Part shown: positions 24,992-31,687 of the stretch, one piece after another
How the letters are laid out: each line of letters starts with the position of its first letter
How positions within the stretch are numbered: the first letter of the stretch is position 1
DNA from: CAZVPZ01 sp964629245
Lineage (GTDB): Archaea; Nanohalarchaeota; Nanosalinia; Nanosalinales; Nanosalinaceae
Direction: 5' to 3'
Assembly (NCBI GenBank): GCA_964629245.1
Contig: CAZVPZ010000006.1
Span: forward strand, 1-41,149
DNA length: 41,149 nt
Position numbers and translations under genes: made by a program
Notes under the pieces: generated by a model
What the model saw: only the letters and a program-made list of their open reading frames with translations
Told to the model about the DNA's origin: nothing
The model's database searches: none

Positions 24992-26104
24992 ATGGAAGAC
25001 CAAATTAAAGAAGCTCGGCGTAATGGTTCTGGAAACGTCCCTCAGTCACGGCAGAAAAACCACGATATAGATGACGAACTCGAACAGCTTATAGAGCAGA
25101 GAAAGGCAGAGATAAAGGTCATCGGAAGCGGTGGCGCAGGAAACAACACTATCTCTAGACTCGTAGAGGTCGGCATCGAGGGATGCGAGACCATAGCGAT
25201 GAATACCGACGCGCAGGATCTCCTGTACGCGAACGCCGACCGCAAAGTCCTGATCGGGAAGGAACTCACCGGCGGCTTGGGAGCAGGCGCTGACCCGAAA
25301 GTCGGAGAGGAAGCGGCGAAGGAATCACAGCAGAAGGTGAAGAAAACGGTCAGCGGCGCTGACATGGTATTTATAACCTGCGGCCTCGGCGGAGGAACCG
25401 GAACCGGAAGCGCACCTGTAGTTGCTGAGACAGCGAAGAAGGAGGGCGCGCTGACAGTCGGTATCGTCACACTTCCCTTCGATATGGAGGGAAAGGCACG
25501 GCAGGACAACGCCGAGTACGGCCTGGAGAGGCTGGAAGAGGTCGTCGACACGTTAATCGTAATCCCGAACGACAAGCTACTGGAAATCGTTCCCGATGTT
25601 TCTCTCAACACCGCATTCAAGATCGCGGACGAGATCCTTGTGAACGCGGTCAAGGGCGTCACCGAACTCGTCACCAAGCCAGGACTCGTAAACCTCGACT
25701 TCGCGGACATAAGAGCCGTGATGGGAGAGGGCGGAATCGCGATGATCGGCATGGGACAGAGCGACACTGATTCCCGGGCGCAGGAAGCAGTCCAGAAAGC
25801 GCTTTCCAACCCCTTGCTCGATGTCGATATCGAGGGAGGTAAAGGCGCGCTCGTGAACGTGACAGGAGGTACTGACCTGTCGCTACAGGAGGCACAGGAG
25901 GTCGTCAACACGGTAAGCGATCGGCTCGACGAGAACGCGAAGGTCATCTGGGGTGCACAGATCAGGGAGGACATGGAGTCCAACCTCCAGTCTATGATCA
26001 TCGTGACCGGTGTATCCTCTCCACAGATTTACGGCCCCGAAAGGACGCACAGCGATGAGTACGAGGAAGAGATCGAGAAAGAACTCGGCGTCGAGTTCAT
26101 CTAG
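24992..26104 (+). CDS. ftsZ: cell division protein FtsZ
   Basis: A 370-residue tubulin-family GTPase. The GTP-binding domain has 'IKVIGSGGAGNNTI' (from about 34), the tubulin signature 'GGGTGTGS' (133-140), and 'MEGKARQDNAEYGLERL', followed by the C-terminal domain 'ADIRAVMGEGGIAMIGMGQS'. The T7 synergy loop 'NLDFADIRAVM' carries the catalytic Asp residues. It polymerises at midcell for division. It ends in a short acidic tail 'EYEEEIEKELGVEFI', with no long linker. The gene lies upstream of secE and nusG, an arrangement I recall for haloarchaeal ftsZ1. Confidence 0.96.
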   Translation: MEDQIKEARRNGSGNVPQSRQKNHDIDDELEQLIEQRKAEIKVIGSGGAGNNTISRLVEVGIEGCETIAMNTDAQDLLYANADRKVLIGKELTGGLGAGADPKVGEEAAKESQQKVKKTVSGADMVFITCGLGGGTGTGSAPVVAETAKKEGALTVGIVTLPFDMEGKARQDNAEYGLERLEEVVDTLIVIPNDKLLEIVPDVSLNTAFKIADEILVNAVKGVTELVTKPGLVNLDFADIRAVMGEGGIAMIGMGQSDTDSRAQEAVQKALSNPLLDVDIEGGKGALVNVTGGTDLSLQEAQEVVNTVSDRLDENAKVIWGAQIREDMESNLQSMIIVTGVSSPQIYGPERTHSDEYEEEIEKELGVEFI

Positions 26105-26164
26105 AAACCCCCGGAACTAGAGGTATTCTAAAGATATAAAATCCGGAGGTCAACAGTTATCCAT

Positions 26165-26284
26165 ATGGAACGCTGGATGCTAATCGCGGCCGCGATTGGG
26201 CTTTTCGCCGTACTCGGCGGTGTCGTGTTGATCCTGACGGGTTTCGGCGACGTTATCCAGACAGCCGCCACGCCCGCGGGCTGA
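26165..26284 (+). CDS. 39-residue single-span membrane peptide between ftsZ and secE
   Basis: An ATG at 26165 opens a frame of 39 codons ending TGA at 26282. The peptide has a charged start (MERWM), one hydrophobic helix (about residues 5-26) and a short Gly/Ala/Thr end. TATA 'agatataaaa' (26132-26141) lies about 28 bases upstream, the same geometry as the annotated genes here, which supports expression. It could be a small partner of FtsZ or of the SecYE translocon, but only position suggests this. No family recognised. Confidence 0.62.
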   Translation: MERWMLIAAAIGLFAVLGGVVLILTGFGDVIQTAATPAG

Positions 26285-26297
26285 GGCTTCCGGACCC

Positions 26298-26402
26298 CTT
26301 ATAAAATTTCGCTTTTTAAGTTTGCTTACCCGTTAGCACCACCACAGCGGTGGGAGGGAGAATAGACTAGTTCTTCCTCTAGCTGGCGGGACAGTGGTGA
26401 AG
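26298..26402 (+). promoter_or_regulatory. promoter and structured leader of the secE-nusG-ribosomal protein operon
   Basis: A strong TATA 'cttataaaat' (26299-26308; a second at about 26311-26319) places transcription start near 26330-26345, leaving a leader of about 60-70 bases, unusual here. The leader can form CCACC/GGTGG (26339-26343 with 26349-26353) and a 9-pair hairpin GAGGGAGAA/TTCTTCCTC (26354-26362 with 26371-26379, one G-U pair). A GGTGA lies at about 26396-26400, just before the secE start. The repeats are seen; a regulatory role is inferred. Confidence 0.45.
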
Positions 26403-26606
26403 ATGGATTTCAATCCCAGACGGCTCAAGAACAACGTGGTCAACAAGATTAACGAGTACCGGCGCGTCCTCAAGATTTCCAAGAAGCCGGACCGCGAGGA
26501 GTTCGAGATGAGCGCCAAGATCACGGGAGCAGGCATAATCCTGATAGGGGTCATCGGGTTCATCTTCTACCTGCTGCAAAACCTGCTTCCGCTGTACATG
26601 GGATAA
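26403..26606 (+). CDS. secE: protein translocase subunit SecE (Sec61-gamma type)
   Basis: A 67-residue protein: an amphipathic N-terminal helix rich in Lys/Arg (RRLKNNVVNKINEYRRVLKISKKPDREEF), then a single membrane helix 'AGIILIGVIGFIFYLLQNLL'. This is the standard small archaeal SecE that clamps SecY in the translocon. ATG 26403 is chosen; two in-frame GTGs lie just upstream, within the ribosome-binding GGTGA region. nusG starts 4 bases after the stop, so the two are co-transcribed as in most archaea. Confidence 0.92.
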   Translation: MDFNPRRLKNNVVNKINEYRRVLKISKKPDREEFEMSAKITGAGIILIGVIGFIFYLLQNLLPLYMG

Positions 26607-26610
26607 CAAG

Positions 26611-27042
26611 ATGATACTCACCGCAAGAACCACCAGAGGACGAGAGAAGACCGCCATCAAGGAGATGCGGAGCAAGATAAAGGGTTCCGACAACGACATC
26701 AAGGCGGTATTCCACCCTGAAGAGCTGAAGGGCTACATATTCATAGAAGGCGACCGGGCCGACATAAAGAAGCTCGCAAACCAGATAAGACACCTGCGTG
26801 GAGTGATAGACGACGAGGTGGATGTGGACGAGATAGAGAAGTACCTCAGCGAGGAACAGGAAGATATCAAGATAGAGGTCGGCGACCACGTCGAGGTAGT
26901 CGGCGGTGCGTTCAAGGGAGAGGAAGCCAAGGTCAACAGGGTCGACGAGACAAACCGCGAGGTCACGATAGAGCTGCTCGACGCGGCGGTCCCTATCCCA
27001 ACAACGGTGGATGTCGACATGGTGAGAAAGAAGTCAAAGTGA
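26611..27042 (+). CDS. spt5: transcription elongation factor Spt5/NusG
   Basis: A 143-residue archaeal Spt5 with an N-terminal NGN domain ('ARTTRGREKTAIKEM', 'LKGYIFIEGD', 'HLRGVI') and a C-terminal KOW domain ('VGDHVEVVGGAFKGEEAKVNRVD'). It binds the RNA polymerase clamp with Spt4 as processivity factor. The usual 'GRVPGLV'-like end of the NGN domain is replaced here by a short acidic linker. It is coupled to secE upstream (4 bases) and rpl11 downstream (4 bases). Confidence 0.93.
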   Translation: MILTARTTRGREKTAIKEMRSKIKGSDNDIKAVFHPEELKGYIFIEGDRADIKKLANQIRHLRGVIDDEVDVDEIEKYLSEEQEDIKIEVGDHVEVVGGAFKGEEAKVNRVDETNREVTIELLDAAVPIPTTVDVDMVRKKSK

Positions 27043-27046
27043 TACT

Positions 27047-27544
27047 ATGGGAGAAGAAACAGTAAACCTGCTCGTAGAAGGCGGAAGCGCATCCGCCGGA
27101 CCCCCGCTCGGTCCGACGCTCGCACCCATCGAGGGGGTTGATGTAGGTGCGATAGTCAACGCCATCAACGAGGCGACCAAGGATTTCGAAGGGATGGAGG
27201 TGCCGGTTGACGTTATAGTCGATACGGATACCGGAGAGTACGAGATAGAGGTCGGCAAGCCTCCCGCCGCAGCACTCATCAAGGACGAGCTGGGTCTCGC
27301 GTCCGGTTCCGGAGAGCCCAACCTCAACAAGGTCGCCGACATGAGCTTCGAGCAGGCCTGCAAGGTCGCTAGGATGAAGTCAAGCGACCTCCAGGCCATG
27401 GACCTGAGAGGCGCGGTAAAAGAGATAATAGGTACAGCCCAGTCGATGGGCGTCACCATAGACGGAAAAGAGGCGTACGAGGTCCAGCAGGAAATCGACG
27501 CTGGCGAGTACGACGATGAGATCGAACAGGAGGAGGGTATATGA
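27047..27544 (+). CDS. rpl11: 50S ribosomal protein L11 (uL11)
   Basis: A 165-residue uL11. The N-terminal domain has the proline-rich 'GGSASAGPPLGPTLAPIEGVDVG'-type segment, and the RNA-binding C-terminal domain follows with 'KVADMSFEQACKVARMK' and 'GTAQSMGVTI'. An acidic C-terminal tail (GEYDDEIEQEEGI) is added, as in halophiles. It forms the stalk base and binds 23S rRNA at the GTPase centre. The stop codon overlaps the rpl1 start (ATGA), so the two are translationally coupled. Confidence 0.95.
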   Translation: MGEETVNLLVEGGSASAGPPLGPTLAPIEGVDVGAIVNAINEATKDFEGMEVPVDVIVDTDTGEYEIEVGKPPAAALIKDELGLASGSGEPNLNKVADMSFEQACKVARMKSSDLQAMDLRGAVKEIIGTAQSMGVTIDGKEAYEVQQEIDAGEYDDEIEQEEGI

Positions 27545-28167
27545 TGAACTTCGGCGAAGCTATCGAAAAGGCGGTCGAGAACTCGAAGGATAGGAACTTC
27601 AACCAGAGCATCGACCTTGTCATCAACCTGAAGGAACTCGACCTCGGCGATCCGAACAACAGGGTCAACGATGACCTGAAGCTACCTTTCCAGCCGGATG
27701 AGGACGTGAAGGTGGCGGTTATAGGAGATACTCTCACGAAGAACGCCGACAACGCCGACCTCGAGATAACAGGAGACGAACTGGAGGAATACTACGAGGA
27801 GCCTGAAAAGGCGAAGGAGCTGGCGGAGAACTACTCCTTCATAATCTCGGAAGCCCCCCTGATGCCTGACATAGGGCAGCACCTAGGTGGCGTGCTAGGG
27901 CCGAGGAACATGATGCCCGATCCGATGCCGCCGGGAAGCGACCCGACCGACAGGATCGAATCCCTCAGGAGCACCGTTTCCCTCCGGGTCAAAGAACAGC
28001 CCCTGCTCCAGGTAAAGATAGGTAGCGAGGACCAGAACCCGGACCAGGTGGGCAGGAACGCCTCCGCAGTCTACAACTTCCTGGAAGACCAGCTCCCGCA
28101 GGGCAGGAACAACATCAAATCAGTGCTTGTAAAGACAACGATGGGTTCGCCCGTGGAGGTGTCCTGA
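27541..28167 (+). CDS. rpl1: 50S ribosomal protein L1 (uL1)
   Basis: A 208-residue uL1 with the family order: 'FGEAIEKAVENSKDRNFNQSIDLVINLKELDL', then the domain II segment 'LMPDIGQHLGGVLGPRNMMPDP' and the closing 'NFLEDQLPQGRNNIKSVLVKTTMG'. It forms the L1 stalk on 23S rRNA. In methanococci L1 is known to repress its own operon by binding the mRNA; I see no proven site here. The start overlaps the rpl11 stop. The stop TGA overlaps an 18-codon frame that fills the gap to rpl10. Confidence 0.95.
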   Translation: MMNFGEAIEKAVENSKDRNFNQSIDLVINLKELDLGDPNNRVNDDLKLPFQPDEDVKVAVIGDTLTKNADNADLEITGDELEEYYEEPEKAKELAENYSFIISEAPLMPDIGQHLGGVLGPRNMMPDPMPPGSDPTDRIESLRSTVSLRVKEQPLLQVKIGSEDQNPDQVGRNASAVYNFLEDQLPQGRNNIKSVLVKTTMGSPVEVS

Positions 28168-28223
28168 TGCGAAGATCAAAGATCTTCTGTATCACGCAGA
28201 AAACACGAGGTGTTTTCAAGTAA
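28167..28223 (+). CDS. candidate 18-residue leader peptide between rpl1 and rpl10
   Basis: An ATG at 28167 overlaps the rpl1 stop (TGATG). Its frame runs 18 codons to a TAA at 28221-28223 that overlaps the rpl10 ATG (TAATG). It exactly fills the gap, giving one-base overlaps at both ends. The peptide (MRRSKIFCITQKTRGVFK) has seven Lys/Arg and no acidic residue, the opposite of the acidic proteins around it. It may be a leader peptide that couples L10 synthesis to ribosome passage, together with the hairpins inside it. A chance frame remains possible. Confidence 0.4.
   Translation: MRRSKIFCITQKTRGVFK
28171..28217 (+). promoter_or_regulatory. competing hairpins in the rpl10 leader
   Basis: Three inverted repeats lie in 47 bases. 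Hairpin A is GAAGATC (28171-28177) / GATCTTC (28181-28187), perfect with a 3-base loop. Hairpin C is GAAAACAC (28199-28206) / GTGTTTTC (28210-28217), perfect with a 3-base loop. Hairpin B pairs TTCTG (28185-28189) with CAGAA (28197-28201), using parts of A and C. Folding of B therefore excludes both others, the layout of an attenuator or ribosome-controlled switch. Structure is seen as complementarity; function is inferred. Confidence 0.55.
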
Positions 28224-29233
28224 TGGTACAGCCGACGCCGAAGCAGATGACCCGGGACCAGAAAGAAGCGAAGGTCAAGGAGCTGGAGCAGAAGATAGAG
28301 GACTACCCGGTTGTCGGCGTCCTTGACATGCATGGTCTCCCAGCAAAACAGCTCCAAGAGATAAAGAAAGAGATGAAGAAGTTCGCCGAGGTCAGGATGA
28401 CCCGGAAAACCCTGATGGAGCTCGCCATAGATCAGGCGGATGTTGACGGTGTCGAACAGCTTAAGGAAAACGAAGCGGAACAGCCCGCCCTCATATTCTC
28501 GGAGCGCGACCCGTTCCAGCTCTACTCCCTTATCCAGAGGAACAAGACCTCTGCAGCTGCACAGGGCGGTGAAGAAGCTCCAAACGATATCGAGGTCCCA
28601 GACGGAGACACAGGCATAGGCCCCGGACCGATGCTCGGAAAGCTCCAGGGCGCCGGACTCCAGGTACAGGTGGAGGACGGGACCATCCACGTCCAGCAGC
28701 CAGGAGTCGTCGTGGAAAAGGGCGGGGAGATAACAGAGGATATAGCAGAGATACTCAACCAGGTCGGAATCGAGCCACTCGAAATCGGGCTTGACCTCAA
28801 GATAGCGTTCAGCGAGGGAGAGATATTCACCGCAGAACAGCTAGACATAAACGTTGAAGCGTACCGAACCGATGTCGAGGCAGCCTCAAGTCGCGCATTC
28901 AACCTGGCCGTTAACGCGGGCATCGTCAACGAGGCGACCGCGCCTGCGATCGTCGGAGAGGCAGCGAGGAAGGCCCGCAACCTCTCCATCGGCCAGGGCA
29001 TCGCCACCCCCGATACCGTCGAGGAGATACTATCCCGCGCGTCCTCGGGAGCAAAAGCGCTCGAATCACGGCTCGACCTCGAAGACGTCGAGATAGAGGA
29101 AGACGAAGAAGAGGAAGATGACTCTGAAGAACAATCCGAAGGGGAAGAAACGGGCGGGTCAGAAGACACTGACGAGGAAGACGAGGGCAGTAACGAAGAG
29201 GAAGATGACTCTGAAGAAGAGTCCAAGGATTAA
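28223..29233 (+). CDS. rpl10: 50S ribosomal protein L10 (uL10/P0)
   Basis: A 336-residue archaeal P0. The rRNA-binding domain has 'VVGVLDMHGLPAKQLQEIKKEMKK' and 'TRKTLMELAID', the archaeal insertion domain 'GIGPGPMLGKLQGAGLQVQVEDG' and 'LDINVEAYRTDVEAASSRAFNLAVNAGIV' follow, and the last part holds the P1-dimer binding helices. The final 45 or so residues are a Glu/Asp/Ser run. This tail ends 'SEEESKD' and lacks the GxGxxF end that P0 and P1 usually share. A 24-base exact repeat lies in the tail (29108-29131 and 29195-29218). The start is fixed by overlap with the leader frame stop. Confidence 0.94.
   Translation: MVQPTPKQMTRDQKEAKVKELEQKIEDYPVVGVLDMHGLPAKQLQEIKKEMKKFAEVRMTRKTLMELAIDQADVDGVEQLKENEAEQPALIFSERDPFQLYSLIQRNKTSAAAQGGEEAPNDIEVPDGDTGIGPGPMLGKLQGAGLQVQVEDGTIHVQQPGVVVEKGGEITEDIAEILNQVGIEPLEIGLDLKIAFSEGEIFTAEQLDINVEAYRTDVEAASSRAFNLAVNAGIVNEATAPAIVGEAARKARNLSIGQGIATPDTVEEILSRASSGAKALESRLDLEDVEIEEDEEEEDDSEEQSEGEETGGSEDTDEEDEGSNEEEDDSEEESKD
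29108..29218 (+). repeat. 24-base direct repeat in the acidic tail of rpl10
   Basis: The same 24 bases occur at 29108-29131 and 29195-29218, in the same reading frame, encoding Glu/Asp/Ser residues around 'EEDDSEE'. The copies are 87 bases apart. They suggest that the tail grew by duplication or can vary in length by slippage or recombination. Confidence 0.8.
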
Positions 29234-29275
29234 CTGTTTCACCAACTTTTAACTCACGGTTCTCAACTATAACCC

Positions 29276-30508
29276 ATGGAGATAGACTTCTCGAAACCCG
29301 AAGAGGCGAGTGAAAAGCTCGACAGGGCCCTTGAATCCGGAGAAACCCCGGAACTGGTTTTCAGCCAGGAAGATATACTCGAAGAGCTGACAAACGCGGT
29401 CAGGATCCTGCTGGACCGTGCGAACTGGGTCAAGCACGTCGGGATGGAGAACAAGCACCCGGAGAAACAGCGGTTCATGGATGCATGGAAGAACGAGACG
29501 GAATACGCGCCAGAGTTCCGTTTCCAAGAACCCGGACACGACCCGGATGCACTTCTCAAGATAATAGAGGATGTGAAAGAAGCGTGTGAAGGGATAGTAA
29601 CTGACACTCTCGAAAGATACGGCGCTGAGGAGGTGACGGCCAAAGACCTGAGGTCGCTCTTCAGGGAAACTTTCGACGAGCTGGCGCTCTACGTCAAGAT
29701 AGCGCGCGACATAGATGACCGTGAGAAGTGGAAACAGCACTGCCTTGACGCCTGGCCGATGGACGAGGATCTGATCGCCGAGTCCGTGAAGAGGCTTGAG
29801 CAGGGATTCGAGACAGAGGAGGAAGAGAAAGAACTCCGGGCTGAAGACCTGAAGCAGATGTGGAAGGAAGAGCTGGAACGTATCGATGTCGAGTGGAAAG
29901 TCGAGGTGAGAGAAACAAGGGGATGCTTTAACATCCCGGAAGAGCGTACAGTGGTCGTCGCGAAGGGAGATGAAGAGGAGAGAAACTACTCAGAGGAGGA
30001 GGCCCGGCTCCTCACCATGCACGAACTCTTCCACGTCGTGAGGGCGTACAACGGCATAAAGGTAGGAGAGGAAAGCGGGCTGCCGCCCTTCCTCGGACTC
30101 CACACCCCGTTCTACGACATGACGGAGGAGGGAGGCGCTATATACAGGGAGTTCGCCACCGGGGTGATAACTCCCTCGCAGGAAAAGGACTACCACCTCA
30201 GGGCGGTAGCGGCCCACTGTGTCTACCGAGGTATGGAGTTCAGCGAATCGGTGGAAAGAATGGTGGAACTTGGCGCTACGCCTGAGAGAGCTTTCGACCT
30301 TCTGGCGAGGAACAGGGAAGTCCTCCGCCACCATATCTACATCGGTGGTTACCTCCGGGACTGGAAGGACCGCGACGAAACCTGGCCGCTCCTGCTGGGA
30401 AAGGTGAACACTAGCTATGCGGAAATCCTGAAGAAGGAGGTGGAGGGAGACGGCATGATCAAGAAGCCTCCCGTCACGGGAGAAGACCTCTTCGACTACC
30501 GGTTCTGA
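29276..30508 (+). CDS. MATCAP/DUF1704-family zinc metalloprotease
   Basis: A 410-residue protein whose C-terminal 200 residues match the DUF1704 (MATCAP) family. The zinc motif is HELFH (His249, Glu250, His253) in 'TMHELFHVVRAYNG'. It is followed by 'LPPFLGLHTPFYDMTEEGGAIYREF', where Glu285 is the likely third ligand (QEGLA-type motif), and by 'YIGGYLRDW' with 'LLLGKVN'. The N-terminal half is helical and acidic. Eukaryotic members remove C-terminal residues from tubulin; bacterial members are uncharacterised. It is probably a carboxypeptidase of unknown target. TATA 'cttttaactc' (29247-29256) makes it independent of rpl10. It overlaps the converging gene by 13 bases. Confidence 0.85.
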   Translation: MEIDFSKPEEASEKLDRALESGETPELVFSQEDILEELTNAVRILLDRANWVKHVGMENKHPEKQRFMDAWKNETEYAPEFRFQEPGHDPDALLKIIEDVKEACEGIVTDTLERYGAEEVTAKDLRSLFRETFDELALYVKIARDIDDREKWKQHCLDAWPMDEDLIAESVKRLEQGFETEEEEKELRAEDLKQMWKEELERIDVEWKVEVRETRGCFNIPEERTVVVAKGDEEERNYSEEEARLLTMHELFHVVRAYNGIKVGEESGLPPFLGLHTPFYDMTEEGGAIYREFATGVITPSQEKDYHLRAVAAHCVYRGMEFSESVERMVELGATPERAFDLLARNREVLRHHIYIGGYLRDWKDRDETWPLLLGKVNTSYAEILKKEVEGDGMIKKPPVTGEDLFDYRF

Positions 30509-31206
30509 ACCATACTGTCCACAAGGCTGGCCTCCTCCGCCATTATATCCGCGACGCGGCGAGAGTCACCACGTTCAAGCGCCAGGTTCAGCCGCTTCTT
30601 CCTGTGGTAAAGCTCACCCTCGAATCCCTCCACGTCCAGTTCGCTTCCGCCCGCCCTTAGCTTTCCCCCGCTCACGGTCCCGGTCTCATCCACCAGCGCA
30701 GCGAACTCCCGTTCGAAATCCATCTCTCTGAACAGGTCGTGGAGGTACTTCGGGTAACGTAGCTCGTATACCTCACGGCTGTAGACGCTGAATGGCACAT
30801 CTCCGTAGAGGGAAAGCAGTTCGGAGAACCTTCCGAGATTCCCCACGTCAGAGGTCTGGTAGACTGGCACGCCATCCCGGTTGACGTTTACCGACTCCTC
30901 TACCCGAGTCAGCAGTTCATCGTTTTCGGGAAGAGGGAAGCGAGGATGCTCTATAGCCCGGCTCCTCCCCGGTCCCTTAACTGCGGCGACGTTCTGTGAG
31001 GCGTTAGAACCCATGACCTTCCTTACAAGCGACACGGGTAGAAAAACGTCCTTGCTCCTCCAGTTGTAGAGGTCGGTCGCGGAATAGTCGAATACCTCGG
31101 AGAACTGCCTCACACCCCCGAATTCGTCTATCATCTTCCAGAGCTCGCGCTCTCCCGCCCTGTCGAGCCTGACCCTGGTACCGGCCGGTAGCTCCGAGAA
31201 ATCCAT
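30496..31206 (-). CDS. putative DNA-binding protein with helix-turn-helix-like N-terminus
   Basis: A 236-residue protein of no family I can name. Residues about 25-65 ('GGVRQFSEVFDYSATDLYNWRSKDVFLPVSLVRKVMG') look like a helix-turn-helix with the 'lYnWrsk' recognition pattern. The middle contains 'VYELRYPKYLHDLFREMDFEREF', reminiscent of degenerate LAGLIDADG/WhiA-like segments. A helical, charged C-terminus follows. ATG 31206 is preferred over 31218, because the palindromic TATA at 31233-31240 is then about 30 bases away. It is convergent with the metalloprotease and divergent from rpl12, so it might regulate one of them. No catalytic motif seen. Confidence 0.7.
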   Translation of the reverse strand: MDFSELPAGTRVRLDRAGERELWKMIDEFGGVRQFSEVFDYSATDLYNWRSKDVFLPVSLVRKVMGSNASQNVAAVKGPGRSRAIEHPRFPLPENDELLTRVEESVNVNRDGVPVYQTSDVGNLGRFSELLSLYGDVPFSVYSREVYELRYPKYLHDLFREMDFEREFAALVDETGTVSGGKLRAGGSELDVEGFEGELYHRKKRLNLALERGDSRRVADIMAEEASLVDSMVQNR

Positions 31207-31232
31207 CTCTGTAACCATCTATGTAGTAGATG

Positions 31233-31240
31233 CTTATAAG
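31233..31240. promoter_or_regulatory. palindromic TATA box shared by the HTH-like gene and rpl12
   Basis: The perfect palindrome CTTATAAG can serve both directions. On the minus strand it is about 30 bases from the start at 31206. On the plus strand it gives a start near 31262, leaving a leader of about 15 bases with GGGTGA (31264-31269) 7 bases before the rpl12 ATG. rpl12 is therefore transcribed from its own promoter. Confidence 0.5.
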
Positions 31241-31276
31241 GGTTCGGTGTGGATTCGATTCCAGGGTGAGAAAACT

Positions 31277-31597
31277 ATGGAACTTGTATACGCTGCACTG
31301 ACTCTTCACGAGGCAGGAAAGGAAGTCAAAGAGGACAACCTGGAAGCGATCGTCGACGCAGCCGACCTAGATGTAGATGATGCAGAGATCAAGGCACTTG
31401 TCGCCGCTCTGGAAGACATCGACATCGAGGAAGCGATGGAGACAGCAGTCGCGACAGGCGGAGGCGCGGCCGCACCTGCAGACACGGGAGGCGGAGAAGC
31501 CGAAGCTGAAGAAGAGGCTGACGAGGAAGAAGAAGCAGAAGACGAGGAAGAGGCATCAGAGGACGAAGCAGCAGAAGGACTGGGGTCGCTGTTCTAG
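31277..31597 (+). CDS. rpl12: 50S ribosomal protein L12 (P1)
   Basis: A 106-residue archaeal P1. The N-terminal dimerisation domain is 'MELVYAALTLHEAGKEVKEDNLEAIV', a hinge 'GGGAAAPADTGGG' follows, then a long Glu/Asp/Ala run, and the conserved C-terminal factor-binding motif 'GLGSLF'. It forms the ribosomal stalk on L10. ATG 31277 is chosen because a GGGTGA Shine-Dalgarno sits 7 bases upstream; a longer frame from 31247 would include the leader. It is separated from rpl10 by about 2 kb of other genes. Confidence 0.94.
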   Translation: MELVYAALTLHEAGKEVKEDNLEAIVDAADLDVDDAEIKALVAALEDIDIEEAMETAVATGGGAAAPADTGGGEAEAEEEADEEEEAEDEEEASEDEAAEGLGSLF

Positions 31598-31619
31598 ACC
31601 CTCTCAAAGCCCACCACCT

Positions 31620-31632
31620 ATTTCTATTTTAT
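31620..31632 (+). terminator. T-rich terminator candidate after rpl12
   Basis: The run 'atttctattttat' follows the rpl12 stop by about 22 bases, with no hairpin. It is a plausible archaeal terminator for this highly expressed gene; inferred from composition. Confidence 0.4.
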
Positions 31633-31687
31633 TCGTGGGAACCGCAGGAGCGTTAAATCTATTAACTTAACTTTCTAACTGACCTAC

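Noticed and set aside
25042..26001. 319-codon open frame antisense to ftsZ
   Set aside because: Ser/Pro-rich translation typical of a shadow of a GC-rich gene; ftsZ is certain on the other strand and no promoter fits.
28522..29226. Serine-rich 234-codon frame antisense to rpl10
   Set aside because: It is the reverse complement of the Glu/Asp codon run in the L10 tail and has no independent support.
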